Positions 49,390-58,657 are shown, numbered from the stretch's first letter. The stretch is DNA of 64,000 bases from Cedecea neteri (GCF_000758325.1 NZ_CP009459.1:2294001-2358000), one strand, 5' to 3'. Numbers and translations are program-made. The notes: generated by a model from the sequence alone, not told the origin.

Positions 49390-50175
49390 ATGAGCAGTAA
49401 CTTCAGACATCACTTGTTGAGTCTGTCGTTACTGGTTGGCATAGCGGCCCCCTGGGCCGCTACTGCTCAGGCGCCAATCAGTAGTGTCGGCTCAGGCTCG
49501 GTCGAAGACCGCGTCACTCAACTCGAGCGTATTTCTAACGCTCACAGTCAGCTTTTGACCCAACTCCAGCAACAACTCTCCGATAACCAGAATGACATTG
49601 ATTCCCTGCGCGGTCAGATTCAGGAAAGTCAGTATCAGCTGAATCAGGTTGTGGAACGTCAAAAGCAAATTTTGCTGCAGATGGATAGCCTTAGCGGCGC
49701 TGCGGCGGGAGCAGGGCAACAGCCTGCTGCCGGTGCATCCCAGGCTGCCACACCGGACGCAGGGGCCTCTAACGCGGCGCCTGCTGCCCCAGTGCAGGGT
49801 GGTGACGCTAATAGCGATTACAATGCTGCTATCGCGCTGGTGCAGGATAAATCGCGTCAGGACGATGCTATCAATGCGTTTCAGGCCTTTGTGAAGAAGT
49901 ATCCGGATTCAACTTATCTGCCTAACGCCAATTACTGGCTGGGTCAGTTGAATTACAACAAAGGCAAAAAGGACGATGCGGCGTTTTATTTTGCCTCCGT
50001 GGTGAAAAACTACCCGAAATCCCCTAAAGCGCCGGACGCCATGTTTAAGGTTGGCGTGATCATGCAGGACAAAGGCGACGCTGCAAAAGCGAAAGCCGTC
50101 TACCAGCAGGTCGTAAAACAGTATCCCAATACTGACGGTGCAAAGCAGGCTCAAAAACGTCTGAATGCGCAATAA
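49390..50175 (+). CDS. cpoB: CpoB (YbgF), coordinator of PG synthesis and OM constriction
   Basis: A 261-residue periplasmic protein (E. coli 263). The signal peptide ends near PWAATAQA. An N-terminal coiled coil (about 38-100, VEDRVTQLERISNAHSQLL...) drives trimerisation. An Ala/Pro/Gly-rich linker precedes a C-terminal TPR domain with DYNAAIALVQDKSRQDDAINAF and similar repeats. It binds TolA and PBP1B-LpoB. It is 9 bp after pal and is the last gene of the operon. Confidence 0.96.
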   Translation: MSSNFRHHLLSLSLLVGIAAPWAATAQAPISSVGSGSVEDRVTQLERISNAHSQLLTQLQQQLSDNQNDIDSLRGQIQESQYQLNQVVERQKQILLQMDSLSGAAAGAGQQPAAGASQAATPDAGASNAAPAAPVQGGDANSDYNAAIALVQDKSRQDDAINAFQAFVKKYPDSTYLPNANYWLGQLNYNKGKKDDAAFYFASVVKNYPKSPKAPDAMFKVGVIMQDKGDAAKAKAVYQQVVKQYPNTDGAKQAQKRLNAQ

Positions 50176-50261
50176 TGCGTGCGGCCTGACCAGATATCGT
50201 CGTTTTTCTGGTCTTGCCGTGCGAAACGTAAGCAGTTGAGCGATCTGCGTCAAAATTATTG

Positions 50262-50289
50262 TTGCGTCAAAATCTTAAATCAGTAATAT
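50262..50289 (+). promoter_or_regulatory. Promoter of the tRNA-Lys operon
   Basis: TTGCGT and TAATAT with 16-bp spacing, followed by a GC-rich discriminator GCCGCCG, as in stringently controlled stable-RNA promoters. It lies about 50 bp before the first tRNA. Confidence 0.65.
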
Positions 50290-50339
50290 ATGCCGCCGTT
50301 GCCAAGGGATACGAAACAAACCCAAAGTGACGCAAAAGT

Positions 50340-50415
50340 GGGTCGTTAGCTCAGTTGGTAGAGCAGTTGACTTTTAATCAATTGGTCGCAGGTTCGAATC
50401 CTGCACGACCCACCA
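50340..50415 (+). tRNA. lysT: tRNA-Lys (anticodon UUU), copy 1
   Basis: A 76-nt tRNA with encoded CCA. Acceptor GGGTCGT/ACGACCC, D-loop AGCTCAGTTGGTAGAGC, anticodon loop CTTTTAA with TTT, T-arm GCAGG TTCGAAT CCTGC. Identical to the other two copies. The symbol follows E. coli by position only. Confidence 0.98.
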
Positions 50416-50434
50416 CTTTAAAGTAGTAAGCAAT

Positions 50435-50544
50435 AGTCAGGCGTGAAGGGTTCGAACCTGCAGCAGGTTTGAGTTGAGCGAAAGCGAAACAACGTTGTGA
50501 TAACAACGGCCCGGAGGGTGATAGTCATCCTGCACGACCCACCA
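50435..50544 (+). repeat. tRNA-tail repeat R1
   Basis: A 110-nt unit starting AGTCAGGCGTGAAGG and ending in ATCCTGCACGACCCACCA, the exact last 18 nt of the tRNA-Lys gene. It contains two self-complementary parts, AACCTGC-A-GCAGGTT and CGTTGT-GATA-ACAACG, so its RNA should be folded. It has no anticodon or D-arm and is not a tRNA. The 17 bases after it (CTTTAAAGTAGTAAGCA) repeat those after tRNA copy 1. Confidence 0.85.
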
Positions 50545-50590
50545 CTTTAAAGTAGTAAGCAGTAAAGAAGTTTGCAGTAAGCCGCACAGC

Positions 50591-50666
50591 GGGTCGTTAG
50601 CTCAGTTGGTAGAGCAGTTGACTTTTAATCAATTGGTCGCAGGTTCGAATCCTGCACGACCCACCA
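50591..50666 (+). tRNA. tRNA-Lys (anticodon UUU), copy 2
   Basis: Identical to copy 1 over all 76 nt, including the encoded CCA and the TTT anticodon. Confidence 0.98.
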
Positions 50667-50685
50667 GCTTAAAGTAGAAAGATGT

Positions 50686-50795
50686 AGTCAGGCGTGAAGG
50701 GTTCGAACCTGCAGCAGGTTTGAGTTGAGCGAAAGCGAAACAACGTTGTGATAACAACGGCCCGAAGGGTGATAATCATCCTGCACGACCCACCA
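50686..50795 (+). repeat. tRNA-tail repeat R2
   Basis: The same 110-nt unit as R1 with two substitutions (CCCGAAGGG and GATAATC in place of CCCGGAGGG and GATAGTC). It again ends in the 18-nt tRNA-Lys tail with CCA. A short decayed fragment (GGTTCGAGCAAAGC...) follows near 50830. Confidence 0.85.
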
Positions 50796-50872
50796 TCTTT
50801 TAATATGAAAGCTGTAGTGAATCGAAAACGGTTCGAGCAAAGCAAAACTTCAACGCAGTAACCGCATAAAGC

Positions 50873-50948
50873 GGGTCGTTAGCTCAGTTGGTAGAGCAGT
50901 TGACTTTTAATCAATTGGTCGCAGGTTCGAATCCTGCACGACCCACCA
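50873..50948 (+). tRNA. tRNA-Lys (anticodon UUU), copy 3
   Basis: Identical to copies 1 and 2 over 76 nt. Followed directly by a terminator. Confidence 0.98.
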
Positions 50949-50952
50949 ATGT

Positions 50953-50979
50953 AAAAAGGCGCCCTAAAGGCGCCTTTTT
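50953..50979 (+). terminator. Terminator after tRNA-Lys copy 3
   Basis: AAAAAGGCGCC, loop CTAAA, GGCGCCTTTTT; it begins 4 nt after the tRNA CCA. Confidence 0.92.
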
Positions 50980-50997
50980 GCTATTTGATATTCGGGC

Positions 50998-51095
50998 AGG
51001 GTTCGAGCCTGCAGCAGGTTTGAGTTGAGCGAAAGCGAAACAACGTTGTGATAACAACGGCCCGGAGGGTGATAGTCATCCTGCACGACCCACCA
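50998..51095 (+). repeat. tRNA-tail repeat R3, beyond the first terminator
   Basis: A third copy of the unit (98 nt; its first part is replaced by unrelated sequence), with one substitution in the first stem (GAGCC for GAACC). It ends in the same 18-nt tRNA tail and is followed by a second copy of the terminator. It would be transcribed only by read-through of the first terminator. Confidence 0.85.
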
Positions 51096-51101
51096 ATGTA
51101 G

Positions 51102-51126
51102 AAAGGCGCCCTAAAGGCGCCTTTTT
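51102..51126 (+). terminator. Duplicated terminator after repeat R3
   Basis: AAAGGCGCC, CTAAA, GGCGCCTTTTT: almost the same sequence as the terminator at 50953, including the flanking AATGTA and GCTAT. Confidence 0.9.
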
Positions 51127-51327
51127 GCTATCTGCGATTTGAAAACCCTGCCATTCCTGTACTCAATTCCCACCGATCTGTTTCTCTCCGCGCATCGAGC
51201 AATAACCCACGACATTTCGACTAAATTTCGCTATCTTGTTTAGCATATAAAACAATGTGTGCCGAAGATGGCGTAAATCACGCTTTATTTGGCCTGTAAT
51301 GTTAAGTTAGTAAAACGAGATTGCATG

Positions 51328-52389
51328 ATGAGCGTAATGTTTGACCCGGAAACTGCGATTTATCCCTTCCCGCCGAAACCCACTCCTCTGAGCGGGGATG
51401 AAAAACAATTTTATCGCGAAAAAATCAAGCGACTGCTAAAAGAGCGGGATGCGGTGATGGTGGCGCACTACTACACCGACCCGGAAATCCAGTCGCTTGC
51501 GGAAGAGACCGGCGGGTGTATTTCTGACTCGCTCGAGATGGCTCGCTTCGGCGCTAACCACCCGGCGTCCACGCTACTGGTCGCTGGGGTTCGTTTCATG
51601 GGGGAAACGGCGAAAATCCTCAGCCCCGAAAAAACCATTTTAATGCCTACCCTCAATGCCGAATGCTCACTGGATCTCGGGTGCCCGATTGAGGCGTTTA
51701 ACGCTTTCTGCGACCAGCATCCGGATCGTACGGTCGTCGTCTATGCTAATACCTCTGCCGCGGTAAAAGCCCGGGCGGACTGGGTCGTGACATCAAGTAT
51801 TGCGGTAGAGCTGATTGAACATCTCGACAGCCTGGGCGAGAAAATCATTTGGGCACCGGATCGCCATCTTGGCAGCTACGTTCAAAAGCAGACCGGTGCC
51901 GATGTGCTGTGCTGGCAGGGAGCCTGTATTGTGCATGATGAATTTAAAACTCAGGCGCTGGCGCGAATGAAGGCGCTGTATCCTAATGCAGCGGTGCTGG
52001 TTCATCCTGAATCACCGCAGGCCGTGGTGGACATGGCCGATGCCGTAGGCTCGACCAGCCAGCTGATTAGTGCTGCTAAAACGCTGCCACACCAGCAGCT
52101 TATTGTGGCTACAGATCGTGGGATATTTTATAAAATGCAGCAGGCGTGTCCGGACAAAGAGCTACTGGAGGCGCCAACCGCAGGAGAAGGGGCAACCTGC
52201 CGCAGCTGTGCACATTGCCCGTGGATGGCAATGAACGGGCTTAAAGCGATTGCTGAGGGACTGGAGCAGGGCGGGGCCGCACACACGATTGAAGTGGATG
52301 CTGCGCTGCGTGAAGGCGCGCTTGTTCCGCTTAATCGCATGCTCGACTTTGCGGCAGAATTGCGTCGGACGATTAAAGGCAACGCGTAA
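51328..52389 (+). CDS. nadA: NadA, quinolinate synthase
   Basis: NadA condenses iminoaspartate with dihydroxyacetone phosphate to quinolinate in NAD synthesis. It has 353 residues from [14 protein letters not shown] (E. coli 347). The 4Fe-4S ligands are C113 ([10 protein letters not shown]), C200 ([11 protein letters not shown]) and C297 in the CRSCAHCPW group (C291, C294, C297). Two adjacent ATGs occur; the second fits ACGAGA spacing and family start. pnuC follows after 23 bp, as in E. coli. Confidence 0.97.
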   Translation: MSVMFDPETAIYPFPPKPTPLSGDEKQFYREKIKRLLKERDAVMVAHYYTDPEIQSLAEETGGCISDSLEMARFGANHPASTLLVAGVRFMGETAKILSPEKTILMPTLNAECSLDLGCPIEAFNAFCDQHPDRTVVVYANTSAAVKARADWVVTSSIAVELIEHLDSLGEKIIWAPDRHLGSYVQKQTGADVLCWQGACIVHDEFKTQALARMKALYPNAAVLVHPESPQAVVDMADAVGSTSQLISAAKTLPHQQLIVATDRGIFYKMQQACPDKELLEAPTAGEGATCRSCAHCPWMAMNGLKAIAEGLEQGGAAHTIEVDAALREGALVPLNRMLDFAAELRRTIKGNA

Positions 52390-52412
52390 CAGTATTACGC
52401 TCTGGGGAGTTC

Positions 52413-53129
52413 ATGGATTTTTTTAGTACGCAGAACATTCTCGTCCACATCCCCATTGGGGCGGGCGGGTATGACTTATCATGGATTGAGGCCGTGGGAA
52501 CGCTGGCTGGACTGCTTTGTATCTGGCTTGCCAGCCTGGAGAAGATAGGCAACTACGCCTTCGGGTTAATCAACGTCACGCTGTTTGCCATCATTTTCTT
52601 TCAGATCCAGCTCTACGCCAGCCTGCTTTTACAGCTGTTCTTTTTTGTGGCGAACATCTATGGCTGGTATGCCTGGTCGCGGCAAAGCAGTAACCATCAA
52701 TCGCTGCTGCAAATTCGCTGGCTGCCTTTGCCTAAGGCGATTGCGTGGCTGGTGATTATCGTCGCAGCGATTGGGCTGATGACGATGTTCATCGACCCTG
52801 TCTTTGCCTTCCTGACCCAGGTTGCCGTGACGGTAATGCAGAGTTTAGGCCTGAACGTTACCCTGCCTGAGCTGCAGCCAGATGCTTATCCGTTCTGGGA
52901 CTCATGCATGATGGTGTTGTCGATTGTGGCGATGATTCTCATGACCCGGAAATACGTGGAAAACTGGCTGCTATGGACAATCATTAACGTGATCAGCGTG
53001 GTTATCTTTGCTCTGCAGGGTGTTTACGCGATGTCGCTGGAATATCTCATTCTGACGTTCATCGCGCTGAATGGCAGCCGGATGTGGATCAACAGCGCGC
53101 GGCAGTCCGGCTCGCGCGCCTTGTCCTGA
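52413..53129 (+). CDS. pnuC: PnuC, nicotinamide riboside transporter
   Basis: A 238-residue inner-membrane protein (E. coli 239) with about seven transmembrane helices. It carries the family motif FFVANIYGWYAWSR and late WLLWTIINVISVVIFALQGVYAMSLEYLIL. It takes up nicotinamide riboside for NAD salvage, working with the kinase activity of NadR. GGGGAG precedes the ATG. Its TGA lies in the palindrome TGATCA shared with the zitB stop. Confidence 0.96.
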   Translation: MDFFSTQNILVHIPIGAGGYDLSWIEAVGTLAGLLCIWLASLEKIGNYAFGLINVTLFAIIFFQIQLYASLLLQLFFFVANIYGWYAWSRQSSNHQSLLQIRWLPLPKAIAWLVIIVAAIGLMTMFIDPVFAFLTQVAVTVMQSLGLNVTLPELQPDAYPFWDSCMMVLSIVAMILMTRKYVENWLLWTIINVISVVIFALQGVYAMSLEYLILTFIALNGSRMWINSARQSGSRALS

Positions 53130-54065
53130 TCAGTGATGATGATGGGCATGGCCAGCGCCGTGGTCATGCTCATTCAGGTCGCAGTCCGGGCCGTGACAAA
53201 CCTGATACTCCATTTGTACCGTGGCATGTTCTATCTGATACTCGTGCTCGAGGAAGTGGTGAATGCGCGCCAGCAAAGCATCGTGATCGTGGGGCGGTAT
53301 AACCTGAACATGCAGCGTCATCAGCGGTTTTTCGCCAACCAGCCAGATATGGACGTGATGCACGTTACGTACTTCCGGTATCGAACGAGAAAGATTGCGC
53401 TTCAGGGCGGCAATGTCGATGGCGCCCGGCGCACCTTCTAATAGCTCATTGACGCTCTCTTTCAGCAGGCTCCAGGCGCTGCGTAGCACCAGGCAGGAAA
53501 CCAGCACCGACAGGATGGGGTCAATCGGCGTCCAGCCGGTCCAGAGGATCACCACCGCGGCCACAATTGCCCCCACCGAACCCAGCAAGTCACCCAGGAC
53601 ATGGAGCGCTGCTGCGCGGACGTTGAGGTTTTTCTCTCCGCTGCCGCTGTGCAGGATCCAGAAAGAGACCAGGTTCGCCAGTAGCCCGGCGATCGCAATG
53701 GTCAACATCGCCCAGCCCGCAATCGGCTGAGGATTTGAGAAGCGCTGAATCGCTTCCCAGACGATAAGAATGGTGATCACCACCAGAGCAATGGCGTTTA
53801 CAAAGGCGGCAAGCGTCGTCAGGCGCAGCCAACCAAAGGTATGCCGGGCGTTGGGCGGCCGACGAGCAAAATGCACGGCCAACAAAGCAAACAGCAGCGC
53901 TGCTGCGTCGGTGAGCATATGGCCGGCATCGGCCAGCAGAGCCAGCGAGCCGGAAAGCAGGCCGCCGATAACTTCGGCAACCATGAAAATTGCCGTGATG
54001 AGAAAGGCAAACAGCAGGCGTTTTACGTTGCTATCAGCAGAGGTATGTTGGTGTGAATGCGCCAT
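53130..54065 (-). CDS. zitB: ZitB, zinc efflux CDF transporter
   Basis: A 311-residue cation diffusion facilitator (E. coli 313). Six transmembrane helices at about 15-210; the metal site is in [20 protein letters not shown] (HxxxD in helix II) and the partner [17 protein letters not shown]-terminal cytoplasmic domain has [11 protein letters not shown]. Both ends are His-rich (MAHSHQHT and HAHHHH). It exports Zn2+ using the proton gradient. It is convergent with pnuC with no gap. Confidence 0.96.
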   Translation of the reverse strand: MAHSHQHTSADSNVKRLLFAFLITAIFMVAEVIGGLLSGSLALLADAGHMLTDAAALLFALLAVHFARRPPNARHTFGWLRLTTLAAFVNAIALVVITILIVWEAIQRFSNPQPIAGWAMLTIAIAGLLANLVSFWILHSGSGEKNLNVRAAALHVLGDLLGSVGAIVAAVVILWTGWTPIDPILSVLVSCLVLRSAWSLLKESVNELLEGAPGAIDIAALKRNLSRSIPEVRNVHHVHIWLVGEKPLMTLHVQVIPPHDHDALLARIHHFLEHEYQIEHATVQMEYQVCHGPDCDLNEHDHGAGHAHHHH

Positions 54066-54308
54066 AATCTCTCACAAAAATTAATCCCAGTGGGCTAATT
54101 ATAACCGCTCCATAGTTTCAACTGGTTGAAAGAGGCTGAAAAATCCTGCGAGTCAAAAATGGAAACGGGACCTTAATTTTCAAAATAGCATTCAATATTG
54201 AAAATTTAACATCATTCAGTGGTAAGCATTGAAACATGGCGTTAATTCATAGATTCTCATTATGTTTTCACTGTTTTTTTCGAGTTTTCAGGATTAATTT
54301 ATTAGAAG
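54066..54308. other. zitB-aroG spacer without ybgS
   Basis: The interval between zitB and aroG (54066-54396) is AT-rich and holds no gene. K-12 has ybgS (about 126 residues) here; the space is too short for it. The aroG promoter was not assigned beyond the TyrR box. Confidence 0.5.
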
Positions 54309-54326
54309 TGTAAAAGCCCGTTTACA
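54309..54326. promoter_or_regulatory. TyrR box of aroG
   Basis: TGTAAA-AGCCCG-TTTACA is a perfect TyrR dyad (TGTAAA-N6-TTTACA), 70 bp before the aroG start, as in E. coli where TyrR with phenylalanine represses aroG. Confidence 0.9.
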
Positions 54327-54396
54327 CTTGTGGTTATGCGAGTTAGATTGAAAGGATTGCAACGAAGAAAAATATCAGGACGACCCCGGAAATATC

Positions 54397-55449
54397 ATGA
54401 ATTATCAGAACGACGACTTAAGAATTAAAGAGATTAACGAGCTTCTCCCCCCTGTAGCGCTGTTGGAAAAATTCCCCGCCACTGAAAAAGCCGCCCACAC
54501 TGTCTCTCAGGCACGTAAAGCGATTCATAAAATCCTTAAAGGCAGCGACGATCGCCTGCTGGTGGTGATTGGGCCATGCTCCATTCACGACACCAATGCC
54601 GCGAAAGAGTACGGCACGCGCCTGCTGGCATTGCGTGAAGAGCTTCAGGGCGAGCTGGAAGTGGTGATGCGCGTCTATTTCGAAAAGCCGCGTACTACTG
54701 TGGGTTGGAAAGGCCTGATTAACGATCCGCACATGGACAGCAGCTACCAGATTAACGACGGTTTGCGTATTGCGCGTAAACTGCTGCTGGATATCAACGA
54801 TTCCGGCCTGCCAGCGGCAGGGGAATTCCTTGATATGATCACGCCTCAGTATCTGGCGGATCTAATGAGCTGGGGCGCTATCGGCGCACGTACCACTGAA
54901 TCACAGGTACACCGTGAACTGGCTTCCGGCCTCTCTTGCCCGGTCGGCTTTAAAAACGGTACCGACGGCACGATCAAAGTTGCGATTGATGCCATCAACG
55001 CCGCTGGCGCACCGCACTGCTTCCTGTCCGTAACCAAGTGGGGCCATTCCGCTATCGTTAACACGAGCGGGAACGGTGACTGCCACATTATTTTGCGCGG
55101 CGGCAAAGAGCCTAACTACAGCGCGAAGCATGTGGAAGAGGTCAAAGCGGGCCTGGTGAAAGCGGGGCTTGAGCCACAGGTGATGATTGATTTCAGCCAC
55201 GCCAACAGCAGCAAGCAGTTTAAAAAGCAGATGGACGTTTCTGCCGATGTTTGCGGCCAAATTGCCGGTGGCGAGAAGGCTATCATCGGCGTGATGATTG
55301 AAAGCCATCTGGTAGAAGGCAACCAAAGCCTGGAGAGCGGCGAGCCGCTGGTCTACGGCAAAAGCGTGACCGACGCCTGCATTGGCTGGGATGATACAGA
55401 AGTGGCGCTACGCAAGCTTGCCGCTGCGGTAAAAGCTCGTCGCGGCTAA
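54397..55449 (+). CDS. aroG: AroG, Phe-sensitive DAHP synthase
   Basis: AroG condenses PEP and erythrose-4-P to DAHP, the first step of the aromatic pathway. It has 350 residues, as in E. coli. Metal ligand C61 is in VIGPCSIHDT; substrate blocks are RVYFEKPRTTVGWKGLINDPH and GARTTESQVHRELASGLSCPVGFKNGTDG; a metal histidine is in DFSHANSSKQ. The N-terminal arm MNYQNDDLRIKEINELLPP belongs to the phenylalanine-feedback site of the AroG isozyme. Confidence 0.98.
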   Translation: MNYQNDDLRIKEINELLPPVALLEKFPATEKAAHTVSQARKAIHKILKGSDDRLLVVIGPCSIHDTNAAKEYGTRLLALREELQGELEVVMRVYFEKPRTTVGWKGLINDPHMDSSYQINDGLRIARKLLLDINDSGLPAAGEFLDMITPQYLADLMSWGAIGARTTESQVHRELASGLSCPVGFKNGTDGTIKVAIDAINAAGAPHCFLSVTKWGHSAIVNTSGNGDCHIILRGGKEPNYSAKHVEEVKAGLVKAGLEPQVMIDFSHANSSKQFKKQMDVSADVCGQIAGGEKAIIGVMIESHLVEGNQSLESGEPLVYGKSVTDACIGWDDTEVALRKLAAAVKARRG

Positions 55450-55467
55450 CGGCCTGATTTGAGCAAT

Positions 55468-55500
55468 AAAAAAGGCGTGGTGTTTACCACGCCTTTTTTT
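55468..55500. terminator. Bidirectional terminator between aroG and gpmA
   Basis: A-run, GGCGTGGT, loop GTTT, ACCACGCC, seven T residues, lying between the convergent stops. Confidence 0.93.
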
Positions 55501-55512
55501 ATGGGCGGTGAA

Positions 55513-56265
55513 TTACTTCGCTTTACCCTGGTTGGCTACTGCGGCGGCTTTCGCTGCGATTTCGTCAGCGTTGCCCAGGTAGTAACGTTTCAGCGGTTTG
55601 AAGTTCTCATCGAACTCATACACCAGCGGCACGCCGGTAGGGATGTTCAGCTCGAGGATCTCATCTTCGCTCAGGTTATCCAGGTACTTAACCAGTGCGC
55701 GCAGGGAGTTACCGTGAGCCGCAACGATAACGCGCTCGCCGGATTTCATGCGTGGCAGAATGGACTCATTCCAGAACGGCGTTACGCGGTCGATGGTCAG
55801 TGCCAGGCTTTCGGTAGTTGGCAGTTCGCTGTCGGTCAGTTTAGCGTAACGTGGATCGTGGCCAGGGAAGCGCTCGTCTTCTTTAGACAGCTCTGGTGGG
55901 GTGATCGCGAAGCCACGACGCCACTGTTTAACCTGCTCGTCACCGTATTTTTCAGCGGTTTCAGCTTTGTTCAGACCCTGCAGGGCGCCGTAGTGACGCT
56001 CGTTCAGTTTCCAGGATTTCTCGACCGGCAGCCAGGCCTGGTCCAGTTCATCGAGGATATTCCACAGGGTGTGGATGGCACGTTTCAGCACAGAGGTGTA
56101 AGCGAAGTCGAAAGTGAAGCCTTCGTCCTTCAGAAGCTTACCGGCAGCCTTAGCTTCGGTACGACCTTTATCAGACAGATCAACATCATACCAACCAGTG
56201 AAGCGGTTTTCGTTGTTCCACTGGCTTTCGCCGTGACGAACCAGTACCAGCTTAGTAACAGCCAT
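55513..56265 (-). CDS. gpmA: Phosphoglycerate mutase, 2,3-BPG-dependent
   Basis: GpmA interconverts 3- and 2-phosphoglycerate in glycolysis. It has 250 residues (E. coli 250). The phospho-histidine is H11 in [12 protein letters not shown]; the second catalytic histidine is in [17 protein letters not shown]. Further family blocks are [11 protein letters not shown] and [19 protein letters not shown] precedes the ATG, and a Fur box lies upstream. Confidence 0.98.
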   Translation of the reverse strand: MAVTKLVLVRHGESQWNNENRFTGWYDVDLSDKGRTEAKAAGKLLKDEGFTFDFAYTSVLKRAIHTLWNILDELDQAWLPVEKSWKLNERHYGALQGLNKAETAEKYGDEQVKQWRRGFAITPPELSKEDERFPGHDPRYAKLTDSELPTTESLALTIDRVTPFWNESILPRMKSGERVIVAAHGNSLRALVKYLDNLSEDEILELNIPTGVPLVYEFDENFKPLKRYYLGNADEIAAKAAAVANQGKAK

Positions 56266-56292
56266 GATTTACTCCTTAATGAGCCTGGGATT

Positions 56293-56311
56293 AATGATAA
56301 CAATTATCATT
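56293..56311. promoter_or_regulatory. Fur box upstream of gpmA
   Basis: AATGATAACAATTATCATT is a near-palindromic 19-mer close to the Fur consensus GATAATGATAATCATTATC, 28-46 bp before the gpmA start. Fur repression of gpmA is known in E. coli. Confidence 0.85.
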
Positions 56312-56474
56312 ATATTGCCGCGCCATAAGCCACGGCAATGATAAACGTTTAACATAGCGAAAAAGCGCGTGGAGTGTAAGGTGGTTGTAAAAGGTTGTTA
56401 TATTTTTGGCTCGATCTGGCGGGAAAGTCAGCGATTTGGTGAGAAATTGCCCTTAATGAAAAGGGCAAGAGGTT

Positions 56475-57515
56475 TTAATGAGGCAGAAACTGGTATTCCG
56501 TGACGCTGAGATAGGTCTCATCCGGTTTTAACCAGCAGTCCGGCTGCGGCCATTCCGGGTGATTTGGACTGTCCGGCAGGAAGCCGCTCTCCAGCGCCAG
56601 ACCGTTCCAGTCGCTATAACTTTCTTTATCGCGTGCAGGTGTGCCCGCCAGATAGTTTCCGCTATAGACTTGTAACGCGGGCGCCGTCGTAAACACCTTC
56701 ATTTCCAGCGCACCGTCGGTGGACCAGACTCGTGCAACGGGCTGGCTGAGATCGCCTTTGGCCTGCAGCAGGAAAGCATGGTCGTAGCCTTTGGTGATTT
56801 GCTGATCGACGTCGGCCAGAAAATCTTGTGCAAGCGTCTTAGGTTCACGAAAGTCAAAGCTGGTGCTGACCACTTCTTTCAGCTCTCCAGCAGGCAAGCC
56901 GCTGGCGTCGACCGGTAAATAGCTGTCGGCCAGCAATTGAAGCTTATGCTGCCGGACATCGCTCTGAACGTTGTCGAGGTTGAAGTAAGCGTGGTTCGTG
57001 AGACTGACCGGGCAAGGCTTGTCGACGGTGGCTCGAAGTTCGATGCTGATGCGGTTATCCTCCGTCAAAGCATAACGCGCCGTGGCTCGTAATTTTCCTG
57101 GGAAACCCTGATCGCCGTCGCAGGAATCCAGCTCGTAGGTCACGGCCTGTTCATTTTGCACGGCAATGCGCCAGCGACGTTTGTCGAAGCCTTCCGGCCC
57201 GCCGTGAAGCTGGTTTTCGCCCTGGTTAATCTCAAGCTGGAGCATTTCACCACCAACGGTGAGTTTCCCTCCGGCAATGCGGTTAGCGTAACGCCCGACG
57301 GTCGCGCCCATAAAGGCACTTTGCTGCAAATAGTGCTCAGGTGAAGCGCAGCCCAGCAGCGTCTCCCGCACGCTGCCGTCTTTAAGCGGTACCCGACAGG
57401 AAAGCAAGGTCGCGCCCCAGTCCATCAGCGTGACTACCATCCCCGCGCTGTTGCGCAGGGTGGTAAGGCGAAACGGCTGGCCGTCCGGTGCCAGCTGCGG
57501 CGTCTCTTTTAGCAT
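56475..57515 (-). CDS. galM: GalM, aldose 1-epimerase
   Basis: A mutarotase converting beta- to alpha-D-galactose for GalK; 346 residues from [16 protein letters not shown]. coli length. Catalytic motifs are [13 protein letters not shown], the histidine in [11 protein letters not shown], and late [22 protein letters not shown] with the catalytic glutamate. A longer frame adds nine residues at the N-terminus, but the family start overlapping galK by 7 bp is chosen. It is the last gene of galETKM. Confidence 0.97.
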   Translation of the reverse strand: MLKETPQLAPDGQPFRLTTLRNSAGMVVTLMDWGATLLSCRVPLKDGSVRETLLGCASPEHYLQQSAFMGATVGRYANRIAGGKLTVGGEMLQLEINQGENQLHGGPEGFDKRRWRIAVQNEQAVTYELDSCDGDQGFPGKLRATARYALTEDNRISIELRATVDKPCPVSLTNHAYFNLDNVQSDVRQHKLQLLADSYLPVDASGLPAGELKEVVSTSFDFREPKTLAQDFLADVDQQITKGYDHAFLLQAKGDLSQPVARVWSTDGALEMKVFTTAPALQVYSGNYLAGTPARDKESYSDWNGLALESGFLPDSPNHPEWPQPDCWLKPDETYLSVTEYQFLPH

Positions 57516-58657
57516 TGACCCGCTCCTTCGGAGGCTTTGCAAACGTAGAAGGTTTCTTTAATTCCAGTTTTGCTCTCGTACTGTTCTTCCACAGCCTGTT
57601 TCACTACCGGGACAAGGTCTTCAGGCACAAGCGCGACAATACAGCCCCCAAAACCGCCGCCGGTCATACGTACGCCGCCTTGCTCGCCAATCGCCGCTTT
57701 GACGATCTCTACCAGAGTATCGATTTGCGGCACGGTGATTTCGAAATCATCGCGCATGGAAGCGTGAGATTCGGCCATCAGTTGACCCATGCGAACCAGG
57801 TCACCCTTGGCAAGCGCATCTGCGGCTTCTACGGTACGGATATTTTCGGTCAGCACGTGGCGAACGCGTTTGGCAACAATCGGATCCAGCTCGTGCGCGA
57901 CGGCATTGAATTTTGCCAGCTCAACGTCGCGCAACGCTTTCTGGCTAAAGAAACGGGCGCCGGTTTCACACTGTTCGCGGCGGGTGTTGTATTCGCTACC
58001 CACCAGCGTGCGCTTGAAGTTACTGTTGATGATCACTACCGCAACGCCTTTTGGCATCGAGACGGCTTTCGTTCCAAGGGAGCGGCAATCAATCAGCAGC
58101 GCATGGTCTTTCTTGCCAAGGGCGGAAATCAGCTGATCCATAATGCCGCAGTTGCAGCCGACAAACTGGTTTTCCGCTTCCTGGCCATTGAGCGCCAGCT
58201 GAGCGCCATCCAGAGGCAGGTGGTAAAGGTGCTGGAATACTTTGCCGACCGCGACTTCCAGTGAAGCGGACGAGCTTAACCCTGCGCCCTGCGGCACATT
58301 GCCGCTGATCACCATATCCACGCCGGAAAAGTTTTTATCTCGCTTTTGCAGATGTTTCACTACACCGCGAACGTAGTTAGCCCACTGCTGAGTGTCGTGC
58401 GAGACGATAGGGGCATCGAGGGAGAAGCTGTCCTGCTGATTGTCATAATCGGCGGCAACAACGCGGACGATACGGTCCTCTCGTTTAGCGCAGCTGATAA
58501 CCGTCTGATAATCAATGGCGCACGGCAGTACAAAACCATCGTTGTAATCGGTGTGCTCACCAATCAGGTTTACGCGGCCCGGGGCCTGAATAGCGTGGGT
58601 TGCCGGGTAACCAAATTGCTCAGCGAACAGACGCTGGGTTTTCTCTTTCAGACTCAT
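57509..58657 (-). CDS. galK: GalK, galactokinase
   Basis: GalK phosphorylates alpha-D-galactose to galactose-1-P. It has 382 residues, a GHMP kinase, with the galactokinase signature [15 protein letters not shown] near 28-42, the phosphate loop [17 protein letters not shown], the catalytic aspartate in [15 protein letters not shown], and [17 protein letters not shown] near the C-terminus. It overlaps galT by 4 bp and galM by 7 bp. Confidence 0.98.
   Translation of the reverse strand: MSLKEKTQRLFAEQFGYPATHAIQAPGRVNLIGEHTDYNDGFVLPCAIDYQTVISCAKREDRIVRVVAADYDNQQDSFSLDAPIVSHDTQQWANYVRGVVKHLQKRDKNFSGVDMVISGNVPQGAGLSSSASLEVAVGKVFQHLYHLPLDGAQLALNGQEAENQFVGCNCGIMDQLISALGKKDHALLIDCRSLGTKAVSMPKGVAVVIINSNFKRTLVGSEYNTRREQCETGARFFSQKALRDVELAKFNAVAHELDPIVAKRVRHVLTENIRTVEAADALAKGDLVRMGQLMAESHASMRDDFEITVPQIDTLVEIVKAAIGEQGGVRMTGGGFGGCIVALVPEDLVPVVKQAVEEQYESKTGIKETFYVCKASEGAGQC

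Noticed and set aside
50450-50544. Extra tRNA or tRNA pseudogene inside the repeat (GGTTCGAACC resembles a T-arm and CCA ends the unit)
   Set aside because: There is no acceptor partner, D-arm or anticodon arm; only the last 18 nt are tRNA sequence.
50435-51095. CRISPR-like spaced repeats
   Set aside because: Units are about 100 nt, end in a tRNA tail, and are separated by tRNA genes rather than short unique spacers; no cas genes are present.
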